A stretch of 53,650 nt of DNA. Origin: CAZLMW01 sp964560875 (GTDB lineage: Bacteria > Myxococcota_A > UBA9042). The translations under genes and the position numbers were made by a program. Under the pieces are notes generated by a model. It did not search any database. It saw only the letters and a list, made by a program, of their open reading frames with translations, and was not told the DNA's origin. Location of the stretch: contig CAZLMW010000051.1 in NCBI GenBank assembly GCA_964560875.1, positions 1 through 53,650 on the forward strand, in the 5' to 3' direction. Below, piece after piece: positions 38,455-52,088 of the stretch (its first letter is position 1; the number at the start of each line of letters is the position of its first letter).

Positions 38455-39063
38455 TCAGTTGCCCACGGCGTCGGCGGCTCGGAACCGCTCGCCTCGCTCG
38501 AGCGCAGGCATCGGTCGATGAGCCGTCGCGGGCGTGCCCGGCGCCGAAATGCCGGGGCGCTGCGCCACAGACCGAGTCTTGCGCTGCTTTTGCACCGAGA
38601 ACATGAAGGCCACCAACGTCGCCGCACAGATCAGCAACAGGAAGACCTGCGCTGGCGACATGCTGCGCGCTGGCTCGCTGCGGGTCTGGAAATAGCTCGG
38701 CACATCGGCGCCGGTCGGTTCGGTCCGCGACGGGGCGATGGCGATTTGCGTCTCGTAGGTCTCGATCAACGGATCGATGGGCATCCCGAGATGTTCGGCG
38801 TACAGGCGCAGAAACCCGCGGACGTAGAACTCGGCGCCGATGGCCTCGAAGTCGTCCGCTTCCAGCCGTTCGATGGTGCGCCGCGGCATGCGGGTCTTGC
38901 GCATGATCGCTTCGATAGGCACACCCAGCGCTTCCCGCCGAGCACGGAGCTTGGCGCCCGCGGTCGTCATGCCGCTGTGGGTCCAATCGCTGTAGGCATC
39001 GTGGACCGGCTGGTCCTGCTGCCTGCGCTGCGCGTCGCTCATGCTGGTGCCGACTGTTCTCAC
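38455..39063 (-). CDS. RodZ-like HTH membrane protein
   Basis: 202 aa from GTG 39063 (GGAG 10 nt upstream; ATG 39042 is an alternative). A helix-turn-helix of the HTH_25/RodZ type is present (AGAKLRARREALGVPIEAIM, RRTIERLEADDFEAI, FYVRGFLRLYAEHLG), followed by a Pro/Ser linker and one membrane helix near residues 138-155 (AQVFLLLICAATLVAFMF). The short C-terminal part lacks the beta domain of E. coli RodZ. In RodZ the HTH binds MreB; mreB lies 30 kb away here. Confidence 0.85.
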   Translation of the reverse strand: MRTVGTSMSDAQRRQQDQPVHDAYSDWTHSGMTTAGAKLRARREALGVPIEAIMRKTRMPRRTIERLEADDFEAIGAEFYVRGFLRLYAEHLGMPIDPLIETYETQIAIAPSRTEPTGADVPSYFQTRSEPARSMSPAQVFLLLICAATLVAFMFSVQKQRKTRSVAQRPGISAPGTPATAHRPMPALERGERFRAADAVGN

Positions 39064-39102
39064 CGGGGGGCTGCTCCTTATGTGTCAACTCGGATTGGCC
39101 GA

Positions 39103-39131
39103 CTCCTACATGACGATCGATCAAGTTTCAA
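39103..39131 (-). promoter_or_regulatory. Candidate promoter of the RodZ-like/recO unit
   Basis: On the minus strand TTGAAA (39131-39126) and TAGGAG (39108-39103) are separated by 17 bp, about 40 bp upstream of GTG 39063. The -10 is weak. Confidence 0.35.
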
Positions 39132-39301
39132 GCCGCCGATCGCACTACTGCGCTCCGATCGCGTGAGCCGTTTTCAGCCGCTGCCCCGCATTCGATCGAA
39201 CAGGCCCGCGCGGCCGCTGTCCGCCGACCGGTCCAAAGCCCTCGCGGCCGTGATCAAACTCGCGCCGAATTCAAACGGATTTGCCCGCTTTCGGGCGGTG
39301 G

Positions 39302-41260
39302 TTAATCGAGCCTTCGGAGGCCGTCGACCGGAGACTTCTCAGCCGCCCGCCGCGCCGAAAGCCAAGCGGCCGCAAAGGTCAACAGTGTCGCCGCGCCGCC
39401 CGCGAGAACGAACGTCGATGCCTCGACGTGAACCGGCAATTCCGAGATCAAGTAGACGTGCGGATCGAGCGGATAGCCGACAGCGTCCAGCAGCAAGCAA
39501 CAGAGCCCACCAAGCGCCAGGCCTACGGCCGTGCCGACAAGTCCAACGGCGAGGCCTTGGACGAGGAAGATCGAACCGACCGACCGACGCGTCGCCCCCA
39601 TCGCGCGAAGGATCGAGATATCGCGGCTGCGCTCGTGCACGACGACCGCCTGCGTTCCGATCACGTTGAGGGCCGCGACGAGCACGATGATGAACGGAAA
39701 GAGGCTCATCGCGACCTTCTGCATGCGCGCGGCGTCGAAGATATTGCGGTTCATCTCCTCCCAATCGATCACCCGAAACATCGAGAGCGCGCGCGTTCTA
39801 GCTTGTCGCGCCGCGCGCACTCCCGACACCCAGTTGTCGACCATGTCCAGCGCGTGGCGCGGTTGGCGAACCTCGAGGCCGGGTACGACTTCGGATTGGA
39901 TCCGCGCGATCTTGGCCTGCATCCGCTTGGCGTCGTTGAGCATCATCTCGACCGTTACCGGTTCGAGCGCCGCGCGCAGCTTGGGCACGCGTCGCCGGGC
40001 CAGGATCGGATCGTCGATACGCACGTCGATCCAATGGGCGACGTCGCCGCGGCCGAGGAAGCGTTGCGCCGCTGGGAAGTCGACGAGCGCCAGCCGCTGA
40101 TCGTGATCATAGAAGCCGGTTCGCAAGATCGTCGCGACACGAAAACGCCCCGCGGCGCTCGACGACACCCCCGATCCGTTGTCCCGCAGCGGTGACACGG
40201 CGCGAACCTCGTCGCCGATCTTCACCTGCAGTTTCTTGGCGAGGCCTTCACCGAGGGCGATGGCGGGCAGCTTCGCGGCGAACGTCCGCCAGACGACGTT
40301 GCGGTCCGCGTCGATCGCCTTGGCGACCCCGGGCAGGTGCAGCTTGGTCGCCTTTCGATCCAGCGGTACGACGGCGATGGCGCCCACGGTCGGCGCGAGG
40401 TCAACGGGACCGGGCACAAGCACCACCGCGTCGCGTCCCAGGACGGCAACGGTGGTCGCACCGGTCGCGATTTCGAGCCGATGTCGCTCATCCTTCCCGC
40501 CGCCGCCGATCACCAGGTCGAACTGGCCGGGCAGCGTCTCCCACTGACCGACAACCCCGCAGCCGCGCATCGAGCGGCGCACCGTCTCGCCGCCCACCGT
40601 GTGTTCGAGGCTGATGGGCACACGCTTGGTTTTGGCATCCCCGCAGCCGCCTCGGTCGATCACCAAGAGCGCACCGAGGTCCTCCTGCGGTGGGATCACG
40701 GGCGCGGTGACCAACGTCGAGCGGCCGCCGCGCTTTTCGATGATCGCGACATGACGCGCGCCCGCCGCGCCGGAAAGCACCTCCAGGCTGGACCCGTCCG
40801 GAGCGAGATCGATGCGCGGCGCCTCTCCGTGCAGGTCGATCTGGCCCTTGATCACGACGCCCTCGGGGAGACCCGCCAAGCTCGACGCGGGAACACCGCG
40901 CACGACGGCTCCAGCACGACCATCGGCCGATGACAGCATCATGTCGTCGTACGTCGCGGGCGTGACCTGGCGGGCGAACTCAAGCTTCTTGACCCGCTCG
41001 ATCACCTCGCGCCAATCCCGCAGATCCAACCCGCGCCGCATCGCGACCATGTGCGGCCACGTCGACAGGATCCGCTCCTGGAAGGCACCCTGGAAGCCTG
41101 TGTTCACGGCCAAAACCACGATCAAAGCGGCGACGCCGAGGGCGATCCCCGACACGCTCATCACCGAAATCAACGACAGGTGCGCGCTGCGCTTGGACCG
41201 CAAGAGGCGGCCGGCGACGAGCAGCTCGAATCGTTGATGACGGGGCGGGTTGCCGGGCAT
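39302..41260 (-). CDS. LolC/LolE-type lipoprotein-releasing ABC permease, enlarged
   Basis: 652 aa versus about 400 for E. coli LolC/E. An N-terminal membrane helix (residues about 25-50, LISVMSVSGIALGVAALIVV) is preceded by FELLVAGRLLRSKR as in LolC/E. Three C-terminal helices after residue 515 form the FtsX-like core, with VVHERSRDISILRAMGATRR as the coupling region. The periplasmic domain is about 460 residues, some 200 longer than usual. No LolD ATPase gene is adjacent. It probably works in lipoprotein release to LolA, though another FtsX-family role is possible. ATG 41258-41260 is preceded by AGGG. Confidence 0.85.
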   Translation of the reverse strand: MPGNPPRHQRFELLVAGRLLRSKRSAHLSLISVMSVSGIALGVAALIVVLAVNTGFQGAFQERILSTWPHMVAMRRGLDLRDWREVIERVKKLEFARQVTPATYDDMMLSSADGRAGAVVRGVPASSLAGLPEGVVIKGQIDLHGEAPRIDLAPDGSSLEVLSGAAGARHVAIIEKRGGRSTLVTAPVIPPQEDLGALLVIDRGGCGDAKTKRVPISLEHTVGGETVRRSMRGCGVVGQWETLPGQFDLVIGGGGKDERHRLEIATGATTVAVLGRDAVVLVPGPVDLAPTVGAIAVVPLDRKATKLHLPGVAKAIDADRNVVWRTFAAKLPAIALGEGLAKKLQVKIGDEVRAVSPLRDNGSGVSSSAAGRFRVATILRTGFYDHDQRLALVDFPAAQRFLGRGDVAHWIDVRIDDPILARRRVPKLRAALEPVTVEMMLNDAKRMQAKIARIQSEVVPGLEVRQPRHALDMVDNWVSGVRAARQARTRALSMFRVIDWEEMNRNIFDAARMQKVAMSLFPFIIVLVAALNVIGTQAVVVHERSRDISILRAMGATRRSVGSIFLVQGLAVGLVGTAVGLALGGLCCLLLDAVGYPLDPHVYLISELPVHVEASTFVLAGGAATLLTFAAAWLSARRAAEKSPVDGLRRLD

Positions 41261-41296
41261 GCGCGGACCCTGACATGCTGCGACCGAGGGCTCAAG

Positions 41297-43030
41297 ATGC
41301 GCACAAAGGCCATCCCGATCGCGTCGCTTCGCCTCCCGCCGTGCATTGCGGGTGGCGTCCTGATCGCTGCTTTGACCGCGCTTTGCGGCTGCGGCGACGA
41401 ACCCTTGCCGTCGACAACGCCCGGTACAGCCGCAGATTCGACCGGCAGCGACCTCGCGTTCTCCGGCCGGGACACCACATCTGGCGCCGACACCGCCGAC
41501 CACGCCAACGCCGACTCCGGAACAGCGCCTGTTTCCGATGCGCTTTCCGTCTCCGACTCCGGATCAGCCGCCTCGTCCGACTCAGGGTCGATCGCGTCCG
41601 ACACCGCCACCTGGCAAGCGCCCGACATCAACCACGGGCCGCTGCAGGTCATCGCGACGTCGCCCAAGCACAACGCGCTCGGCGCCGATCCGCTGCTGCA
41701 GTTCGAGCTCACGTTCTCGACCGACGTGCTGGACGCAGCGATCCAGCCGTACACCGTGCTCGTGTCCGATCCGACCGGGAAAACCATCGACGGCGACTTC
41801 AAAGTCAAAGGCCCAAAGGTGAGCTTCAAGGCGACCAAAGCCGCGCCGCTCGCCAGCCGAATCGACGTCGTGGTCACCACTTTCGTGCAGGGCACCTTCG
41901 GCCAGACGATGAACGGACCGTTCAAATTCGCTTTCCACACCCGCGGCTACAAGGGCACTGCGCCGTATCTCGAGCTCGCCCGCCGCTACGCCCCCCTCGT
42001 GCGCGCGGGCGTGAAAGATAAAACAGCGTCCTGGACGGCAAGCGACGGCTTGGACTTCACCGGCCCGGGCGACAAGCCATCGCTTGGCTACAGCGTGGCG
42101 ACGACACCGAGTCACACCTTCATCCACTACGTTTACCGCTGGCCCACGCGCGCCGCGGTTGCCGGCAAGCCAGGGTTTGTGCCCGATCTCGCCGGGGCCA
42201 CCGTCGTTGTGACCCATCACCCCAAGCGCCGCCCGGCAGGCCTGTTCACCTGGTTCAAGACCGGCGACGACGAGCAATGGTGGGGTTGGTTGACGTCCGA
42301 AGGCGGCCTCGTTCCGCCCGGCGCCAACGCGAAGAAGGCCAATGTGCGGGCGATCCTCAAGCAAGACGCGCTGTTCGCCGAGAGCGCCGACGACGTGGGC
42401 TGCAAGGGCAAGACCGGATGCGTACCGCGGCGGGCGACGACGTTTGTGACCGGAGGCACGCATCAGAGCTGTTTGTGGTCCGACTTCGGCGACACGCTTG
42501 CCAAACAATGCGAGACCCACAAGGGCGCCAAGCTCGCAATGAAGCTGGTGCGCTACGTCCCGTTCGGCAAAGGCAGCCTGCCCGCGACGCCCAAGGCTCC
42601 GACCAAGAAGCTGGCCGACGTGCGCTACGAGCTCATCCCCGTCGACGATGTGCTCTGGCCCCGCCGCAACGATCCGAGCCTGTTCGGCACGCCGATCACC
42701 TGGATGTACAAGCCGCAGGCTGGGCGCCCGGCCGGTATGAAGGCCCCGCTCGGCACGAAATTCACCAGCAAGACAGCTGACTTCGGGCGGCCACCGTGGG
42801 CCTGGAGATGGAAGCCCAAGACCAACGTCACCTACTACGACATGCCGCGCGGGACGCTGTTTCTCGATCCCGCGTGGGCGATCTACCAGCGCATGGGCGG
42901 CGCGACGGCCAAGATACCGGCCTGGAACGCCTCGAAAAAGACCGGCTACGCCCTCACCTATTGTTTCGCCCCGGCGCTGTACATCGACAAGCGGACAACG
43001 CCGGGCTGCAAAGACGCGCTGCCGCCGTAG
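41297..43030 (+). CDS. Lipoprotein with bacterial Ig-like domain and unknown C-terminal domain
   Basis: 577 aa. Lipobox LCGC (Cys32), then a Ser/Asp/Ala-rich low-complexity linker to about residue 110. An Ig-like domain of the SbsA/Big_5 type follows (VIATSPKHNALGADPLLQFE, LTFSTDVLD, about 115-215). The C-terminal 350 residues contain paired Cys and aromatic motifs (FTWFKTGDDEQWWGWLTSEG, THQSCLWSDFGD) and are not recognised. ATG 41297 has GAGGG 6 nt upstream. Its TAG stop is part of a 14-bp inverted repeat that bounds the next intergenic segment. Confidence 0.78.
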   Translation: MRTKAIPIASLRLPPCIAGGVLIAALTALCGCGDEPLPSTTPGTAADSTGSDLAFSGRDTTSGADTADHANADSGTAPVSDALSVSDSGSAASSDSGSIASDTATWQAPDINHGPLQVIATSPKHNALGADPLLQFELTFSTDVLDAAIQPYTVLVSDPTGKTIDGDFKVKGPKVSFKATKAAPLASRIDVVVTTFVQGTFGQTMNGPFKFAFHTRGYKGTAPYLELARRYAPLVRAGVKDKTASWTASDGLDFTGPGDKPSLGYSVATTPSHTFIHYVYRWPTRAAVAGKPGFVPDLAGATVVVTHHPKRRPAGLFTWFKTGDDEQWWGWLTSEGGLVPPGANAKKANVRAILKQDALFAESADDVGCKGKTGCVPRRATTFVTGGTHQSCLWSDFGDTLAKQCETHKGAKLAMKLVRYVPFGKGSLPATPKAPTKKLADVRYELIPVDDVLWPRRNDPSLFGTPITWMYKPQAGRPAGMKAPLGTKFTSKTADFGRPPWAWRWKPKTNVTYYDMPRGTLFLDPAWAIYQRMGGATAKIPAWNASKKTGYALTYCFAPALYIDKRTTPGCKDALPP

Positions 43031-43209
43031 CAGACTGCGCCGTAAATCGTGTCGGTCATCGTGGGGGACGTAGATGCAGTCTGCCGCGCGGAGCGCGAAT
43101 TTGGGGTGAGGCCGAAGAAATGACACTTTTTTCGGTCGAGGGGGCTGTTTCAGCCCCCTTGCAGACAACGAGCACCTGCGCCGAGGCGAAGCTTTGGCGC
43201 AGTCTGCTA
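43028..43209. repeat. 182-bp segment bounded by perfect 14-bp inverted repeats
   Basis: TAGCAGACTGCGCC at 43028-43041 is matched exactly by GGCGCAGTCTGCTA at 43196-43209. A third copy of the core, GCAGTCTGC, lies near 43076. Inside are two hairpins: an imperfect CCGAAGAAA / TTTTTTCGG near 43111-43136 and GGGGGCT / AGCCCCC near 43140-43158. No coding frame is apparent. The left repeat includes the stop codon of the upstream lipoprotein gene. The rest of the 342-bp gap to serA holds the dyad at 43299-43313. Confidence 0.75.
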
Positions 43210-43298
43210 GCCTCCCGCAAAGAAACATCCGCGAGCGCGGTCAGCCGATGCGATTGGGTGGTTGACTTGTGATCGGCAACATCTATCTTCCCGACGCC

Positions 43299-43313
43299 TG
43301 ACGCACTGCGTCA
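43299..43313. promoter_or_regulatory. Dyad upstream of serA, candidate operator
   Basis: TGACGCACTGCGTCA is a perfect 7-bp inverted repeat around one base, 59 bp before the serA start codon. It could be a repressor or activator site. Confidence 0.4.
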
Positions 43314-43372
43314 TCTTGGCTGAAAGCGCACCTGAACGCCTATCTGGCGGCAATTCACACCCGGAGTCCCCG

Positions 43373-44329
43373 ATGGCTACCACGCCCCGCATCCTCGTTT
43401 CCGACAAGCTCGCGCCGGAGGGCGTCGACGTCTTCAAGAGCGCTGGCTTCGATGTCGACGTCAAGACCGGCATGGCGCCCGACGAGCTCTACGGCGTGAT
43501 CGGCGAGTACGACGGCCTCGTTGTGCGGTCCGCGACCAAGGCGCACGGCGATTTTTGGAACCACGCGTCCAAGCTCAAGGTGATCGGCCGCGCGGGCAGC
43601 GGCACGGACAACATCGACAAAGATCGCGCGGCCAGCAACGGCTGCTGGGTCATGAACACGCCCGGTGGCAACAACGTGAGCGCTGCGGAACACGCGATCG
43701 CGCTGATGATGACCATCTCGCGCCACGTCGCGAAGGCCGACGCTTCGATGAAGGCCGGCAAGTGGGAAAAGAGCAAATTCAAAGGCTTTGAGGTCACCGG
43801 TAAGACGCTCGGGCTGGTCGGTCTGGGCCAGATCGGCAGCATCGTCGCCGACCGCGCGCGCGGCCTCCGAATGAATGTGCTGGCCTCCGATCCCTTCGTG
43901 ACGCAGGACAACGCGCCTGAAGGCGTCTTCATGGTCGCGCTCGAAGAGGTGTTGGAGAGCGCCGATTACGTCTCGATCCACTGCCCACTGCTGCCCGCCA
44001 CGCGCGGCCTGATCGGTGCGGCCGAACTGGCCAAGATGAAGTCGTCGGCGTTCCTGCTGCACGCCGCTCGCGGTGGCATCGTCGACGAAAGCGCGCTGTT
44101 CGATGCGCTGAGCAACGGCACCATCCGCGGCGCAGCCCTCGACGTCTGGGAGACCGAGCCCACGCCCGGTGACAATCCCCTGCTCACCCTGCCCAACGTG
44201 CTCGCGACGCCTCACCTGGGCGCGTCCACGACCGAAGCACAGGTCCGCGTGGCGGTGCAGGTGGCCGAGCAGATCGTCACCTTTTTCAAGACCGGCGAAG
44301 TGCTCAACCCGGTCAACAAAGCGAACTGA
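43373..44329 (+). CDS. serA: D-3-phosphoglycerate dehydrogenase-type 2-hydroxyacid dehydrogenase
   Basis: 318 aa, the short form without the C-terminal ACT domain. It oxidises 3-phosphoglycerate in serine synthesis. The NAD-binding GLVGLGQIG motif is near residue 147. The family catalytic set is present: Arg in LLHAARGGIVDES, Glu in DVWETEPTP and His in ATPHLGASTTEAQ. Lack of an ACT domain means no serine feedback through that domain. ATG 43373 has GGAG 6 nt upstream. Other D-2-hydroxyacid dehydrogenases share this layout, so substrate is inferred. Confidence 0.88.
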   Translation: MATTPRILVSDKLAPEGVDVFKSAGFDVDVKTGMAPDELYGVIGEYDGLVVRSATKAHGDFWNHASKLKVIGRAGSGTDNIDKDRAASNGCWVMNTPGGNNVSAAEHAIALMMTISRHVAKADASMKAGKWEKSKFKGFEVTGKTLGLVGLGQIGSIVADRARGLRMNVLASDPFVTQDNAPEGVFMVALEEVLESADYVSIHCPLLPATRGLIGAAELAKMKSSAFLLHAARGGIVDESALFDALSNGTIRGAALDVWETEPTPGDNPLLTLPNVLATPHLGASTTEAQVRVAVQVAEQIVTFFKTGEVLNPVNKAN

Positions 44330-44358
44330 ACGCTGTGATAATACGGCGTTGGCGCGCG

Positions 44359-44389
44359 TTGTCGCCGACTCCGCAAGTTCGGCTATCAT
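44359..44389 (+). promoter_or_regulatory. Candidate promoter giving a leaderless transcript
   Basis: TATCAT at 44384-44389 ends 6 nt before ATG 44396, so a normal start distance puts +1 on the A of the start codon. TTGTCG at 44359-44364 could be the -35, though the 19-bp spacer is long. No ribosome binding site precedes the ATG. Confidence 0.45.
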
Positions 44390-44395
44390 CCCGGC

Positions 44396-46822
<2,427 letters not shown>

Positions 46823-46832
46823 CGTGCGATCG

Positions 46833-47093
46833 TCACTTGAGCGCGGCTTTCATGCGCACGAGCAGCGGCCCGATCGCGGGGTCGGCGCCGTATTGTCTGC
46901 CGGCGGCCTTGAACTCGGCGGCGTCACTGCAGCCATGAGCCTCAAAGGCGGCATTTTGGATCGCTGTGGGCAGCTGCATCATCGTCGCCACGTCACCCGA
47001 GCCCTGCGCGGCGGCGAATTTGGCCTGGAAGTCGGCGTCTTCGAAGCCGGTGACGATGTCTTCAACGATGGCGGCAAAGGTGGCTTTGTCCAT
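46833..47093 (-). CDS. Small acidic protein of unknown function, 86 aa
   Basis: Starts MDKATFAAIVEDIVTGFEDA and looks all-helical and soluble, with one Cys (HGCSDAAEF). ATG 47091-47093 has GAGG 5 nt upstream, preferred over a longer frame from 47177 that adds a non-homologous stretch. It converges on the AAA gene with only 10 bp between stops. No family recognised. Confidence 0.6.
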   Translation of the reverse strand: MDKATFAAIVEDIVTGFEDADFQAKFAAAQGSGDVATMMQLPTAIQNAAFEAHGCSDAAEFKAAGRQYGADPAIGPLLVRMKAALK

Positions 47094-47300
47094 GGGGGCC
47101 TCAGCGGTGGCAAGCAACACGGTGACAATCGATCCTGTGCTACGATGTTCGAACGTGTCGCGGGAGTGGATGCGCAAGCCTTACTCGGGTCGTCTTCGTG
47201 CTCAAGAGCAAAGCTGCTCTTTTCATGACAGCCCTGTCGCGACGGCTACCATCGGCTCGTGCATCGCGGCTTGGGGTGCATCGTCTGTTTTGGGGGCGCG

Positions 47301-47329
47301 TTGACACGGTTTTCGTGCGTCCATACGCT
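47301..47329 (+). promoter_or_regulatory. Promoter of the PEGA/TPR-like lipoprotein gene
   Basis: TTGACA (47301-47306), 17-bp spacer, TACGCT (47324-47329), about 40 bp before ATG 47370. Confidence 0.5.
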
Positions 47330-47369
47330 GGCACGTCACTTTCTGTGCGTCTGTGAAGAGCGTCTGTCT

Positions 47370-48710
47370 ATGGGTGAAATGAGCGTCAAGGGTGCTCCAG
47401 GCGTACGGGTTGGTCGTTCCTTTGCTGCGATCGCGGTCGCAGCATTGGTCGCGTCGCTGTTCGTTGGTGGCTGCAGTGCGCCGCCCGCCAAGCAGGTCGT
47501 CCTCAAGGGCACGGAGCGGCAATCCGCCACGCATTACTACCCCGAGTCCTTGCGCCTCGCCGCGCGTGCTCGGGTCCAGGCCAGGGCCGGAGATGACGCT
47601 CTCGCCGCCGAGTATTTCCGCGGCGCCTACCACGCGCATCCCGAGATCAGCTACCTGCTTGCCTATGCGCGAGCGAGCGAACGAGCCCGCTTCTTCGCCG
47701 AGTCTCGCGCCGCTTACCGCGATGCGTTGACGCACGATCTGCCCAAGGAGAGCCGGCGCCAGGTCAAAGCCGAGATCGAGCGCTTGAACACGCTTGTCCC
47801 CAAGGGCGAGGTGGCCGTCACGCTGCAGGTCCGTCCACGATCGGCGCACGCTTTGCTCGAAAGGGCTGCCGGCACGCGGGCTGGACGCAAGATCAAGCCG
47901 TACAGCCGTATCGTGATGGGGGACGCCAAGGTCTTCCTCAAACCTGGCACCTACGAAGTCCACGTCACGGCCAATCACTTCCAGGCCCAGCTGCGCTCGT
48001 TCAAGGTCAGCCCCGGCGAGGGCGACAGCTCGCACGGTCAGCTCGTCGCGATCACGCTCAAGCCCGACGTCAAGGTGCCGCTCGCGTTGGCGGGTGGCGG
48101 TGACGTCGGTAGCAAGCAGCGGCCCAAGCTCGCGACCCAGGCCAGCGCTGGCCAGGCGGATCCGGGTAAGAACACGGGCAAGGGTCCCGAGAAGACCGCT
48201 GGCAAAGATGACGATGACGATGATGACGACGAAGACGACGAACCTGTGAAGATCGCGGGCGCCGGCGGTGGCGACGACGATGACGACGACGCGGGAGCCG
48301 ACGCTCAAACCGAAGAGTCCGCGGGGTCTGGCGGCGGCAGCGCGCTGCACAAATACGGTCCCGTCGCGACAACCGCGCTGGGCGTGCTCGGTCTGGTCGG
48401 TGGTGGCGCCCTCTGGTACCTCGCGCTCGACGAAAAATCCCTCGCTGAAGCAGTGCCCGCAAGCGCCAAGAACCGCGAGGAGCTGTTCACCTATCACAGC
48501 GATCGCGCAGCCACCTTCTGGAGCGGACGCGTCATCGCACTCGGCGTTGGTGGAGCGCTGGCCGTCGCCGGAACAATCTGGTGGGCCGCGGCGCCCAAGA
48601 CGACCGCTCAGGGTCCCCAACGCAAGCAGGATCGCAGCCTCGCCTTGACGCTGCGCCCATCGAAAATCCAATTCTCCGGCAGCTCGCTTGCGGCGACCTG
48701 GCGATTCTGA
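47370..48710 (+). CDS. Lipoprotein with TPR-like and PEGA-like regions and C-terminal membrane pair
   Basis: 446 aa. Lipobox FVGGC (Cys35). Residues about 55-130 look like TPR helices (ARAGDDALAAEYFRGAYHAH). About 150-215 is a beta region like PEGA domains (KVFLKPGTYEVHVTANHFQA). A striking Asp-rich stretch follows, with eight Asp in a row (DDDDDDDDEDDE, about 274-285), then a second Asp run. Two hydrophobic helices near the end (VATTALGVLGLVGGGALWYL and VIALGVGGALAVAGTIWWAA) would span a membrane. This layout recurs in Myxococcota surface proteins of unknown role. ATG 47379 is an alternative start. The next gene starts 9 bp after the stop. Confidence 0.75.
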   Translation: MGEMSVKGAPGVRVGRSFAAIAVAALVASLFVGGCSAPPAKQVVLKGTERQSATHYYPESLRLAARARVQARAGDDALAAEYFRGAYHAHPEISYLLAYARASERARFFAESRAAYRDALTHDLPKESRRQVKAEIERLNTLVPKGEVAVTLQVRPRSAHALLERAAGTRAGRKIKPYSRIVMGDAKVFLKPGTYEVHVTANHFQAQLRSFKVSPGEGDSSHGQLVAITLKPDVKVPLALAGGGDVGSKQRPKLATQASAGQADPGKNTGKGPEKTAGKDDDDDDDDEDDEPVKIAGAGGGDDDDDDAGADAQTEESAGSGGGSALHKYGPVATTALGVLGLVGGGALWYLALDEKSLAEAVPASAKNREELFTYHSDRAATFWSGRVIALGVGGALAVAGTIWWAAAPKTTAQGPQRKQDRSLALTLRPSKIQFSGSSLAATWRF

Positions 48711-48719
48711 GGGCCGTTG

Positions 48720-52043
<3,324 letters not shown>

Positions 52044-52088
52044 GCCGCCCCCGGCGCATTCCGTCACATACCGTCAAGGGAGAAGCCG

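Noticed and set aside
43138..43162. GGGGGCT/AGCCCCC hairpin as an intrinsic terminator of the 41297-43030 gene
   Set aside because: No T-run follows in either direction; it is kept only as part of the inverted-repeat segment.
43210..43372. SAM/SAH-type or serine riboswitch upstream of serA
   Set aside because: I could not fit any known riboswitch core; only the short dyad is supported.
47204..47224. AAGAGC/GCTCTT hairpin with TTTT as a terminator
   Set aside because: The stem is only 6 bp, and it lies in a divergent intergenic region where no plus-strand transcript needs to end.
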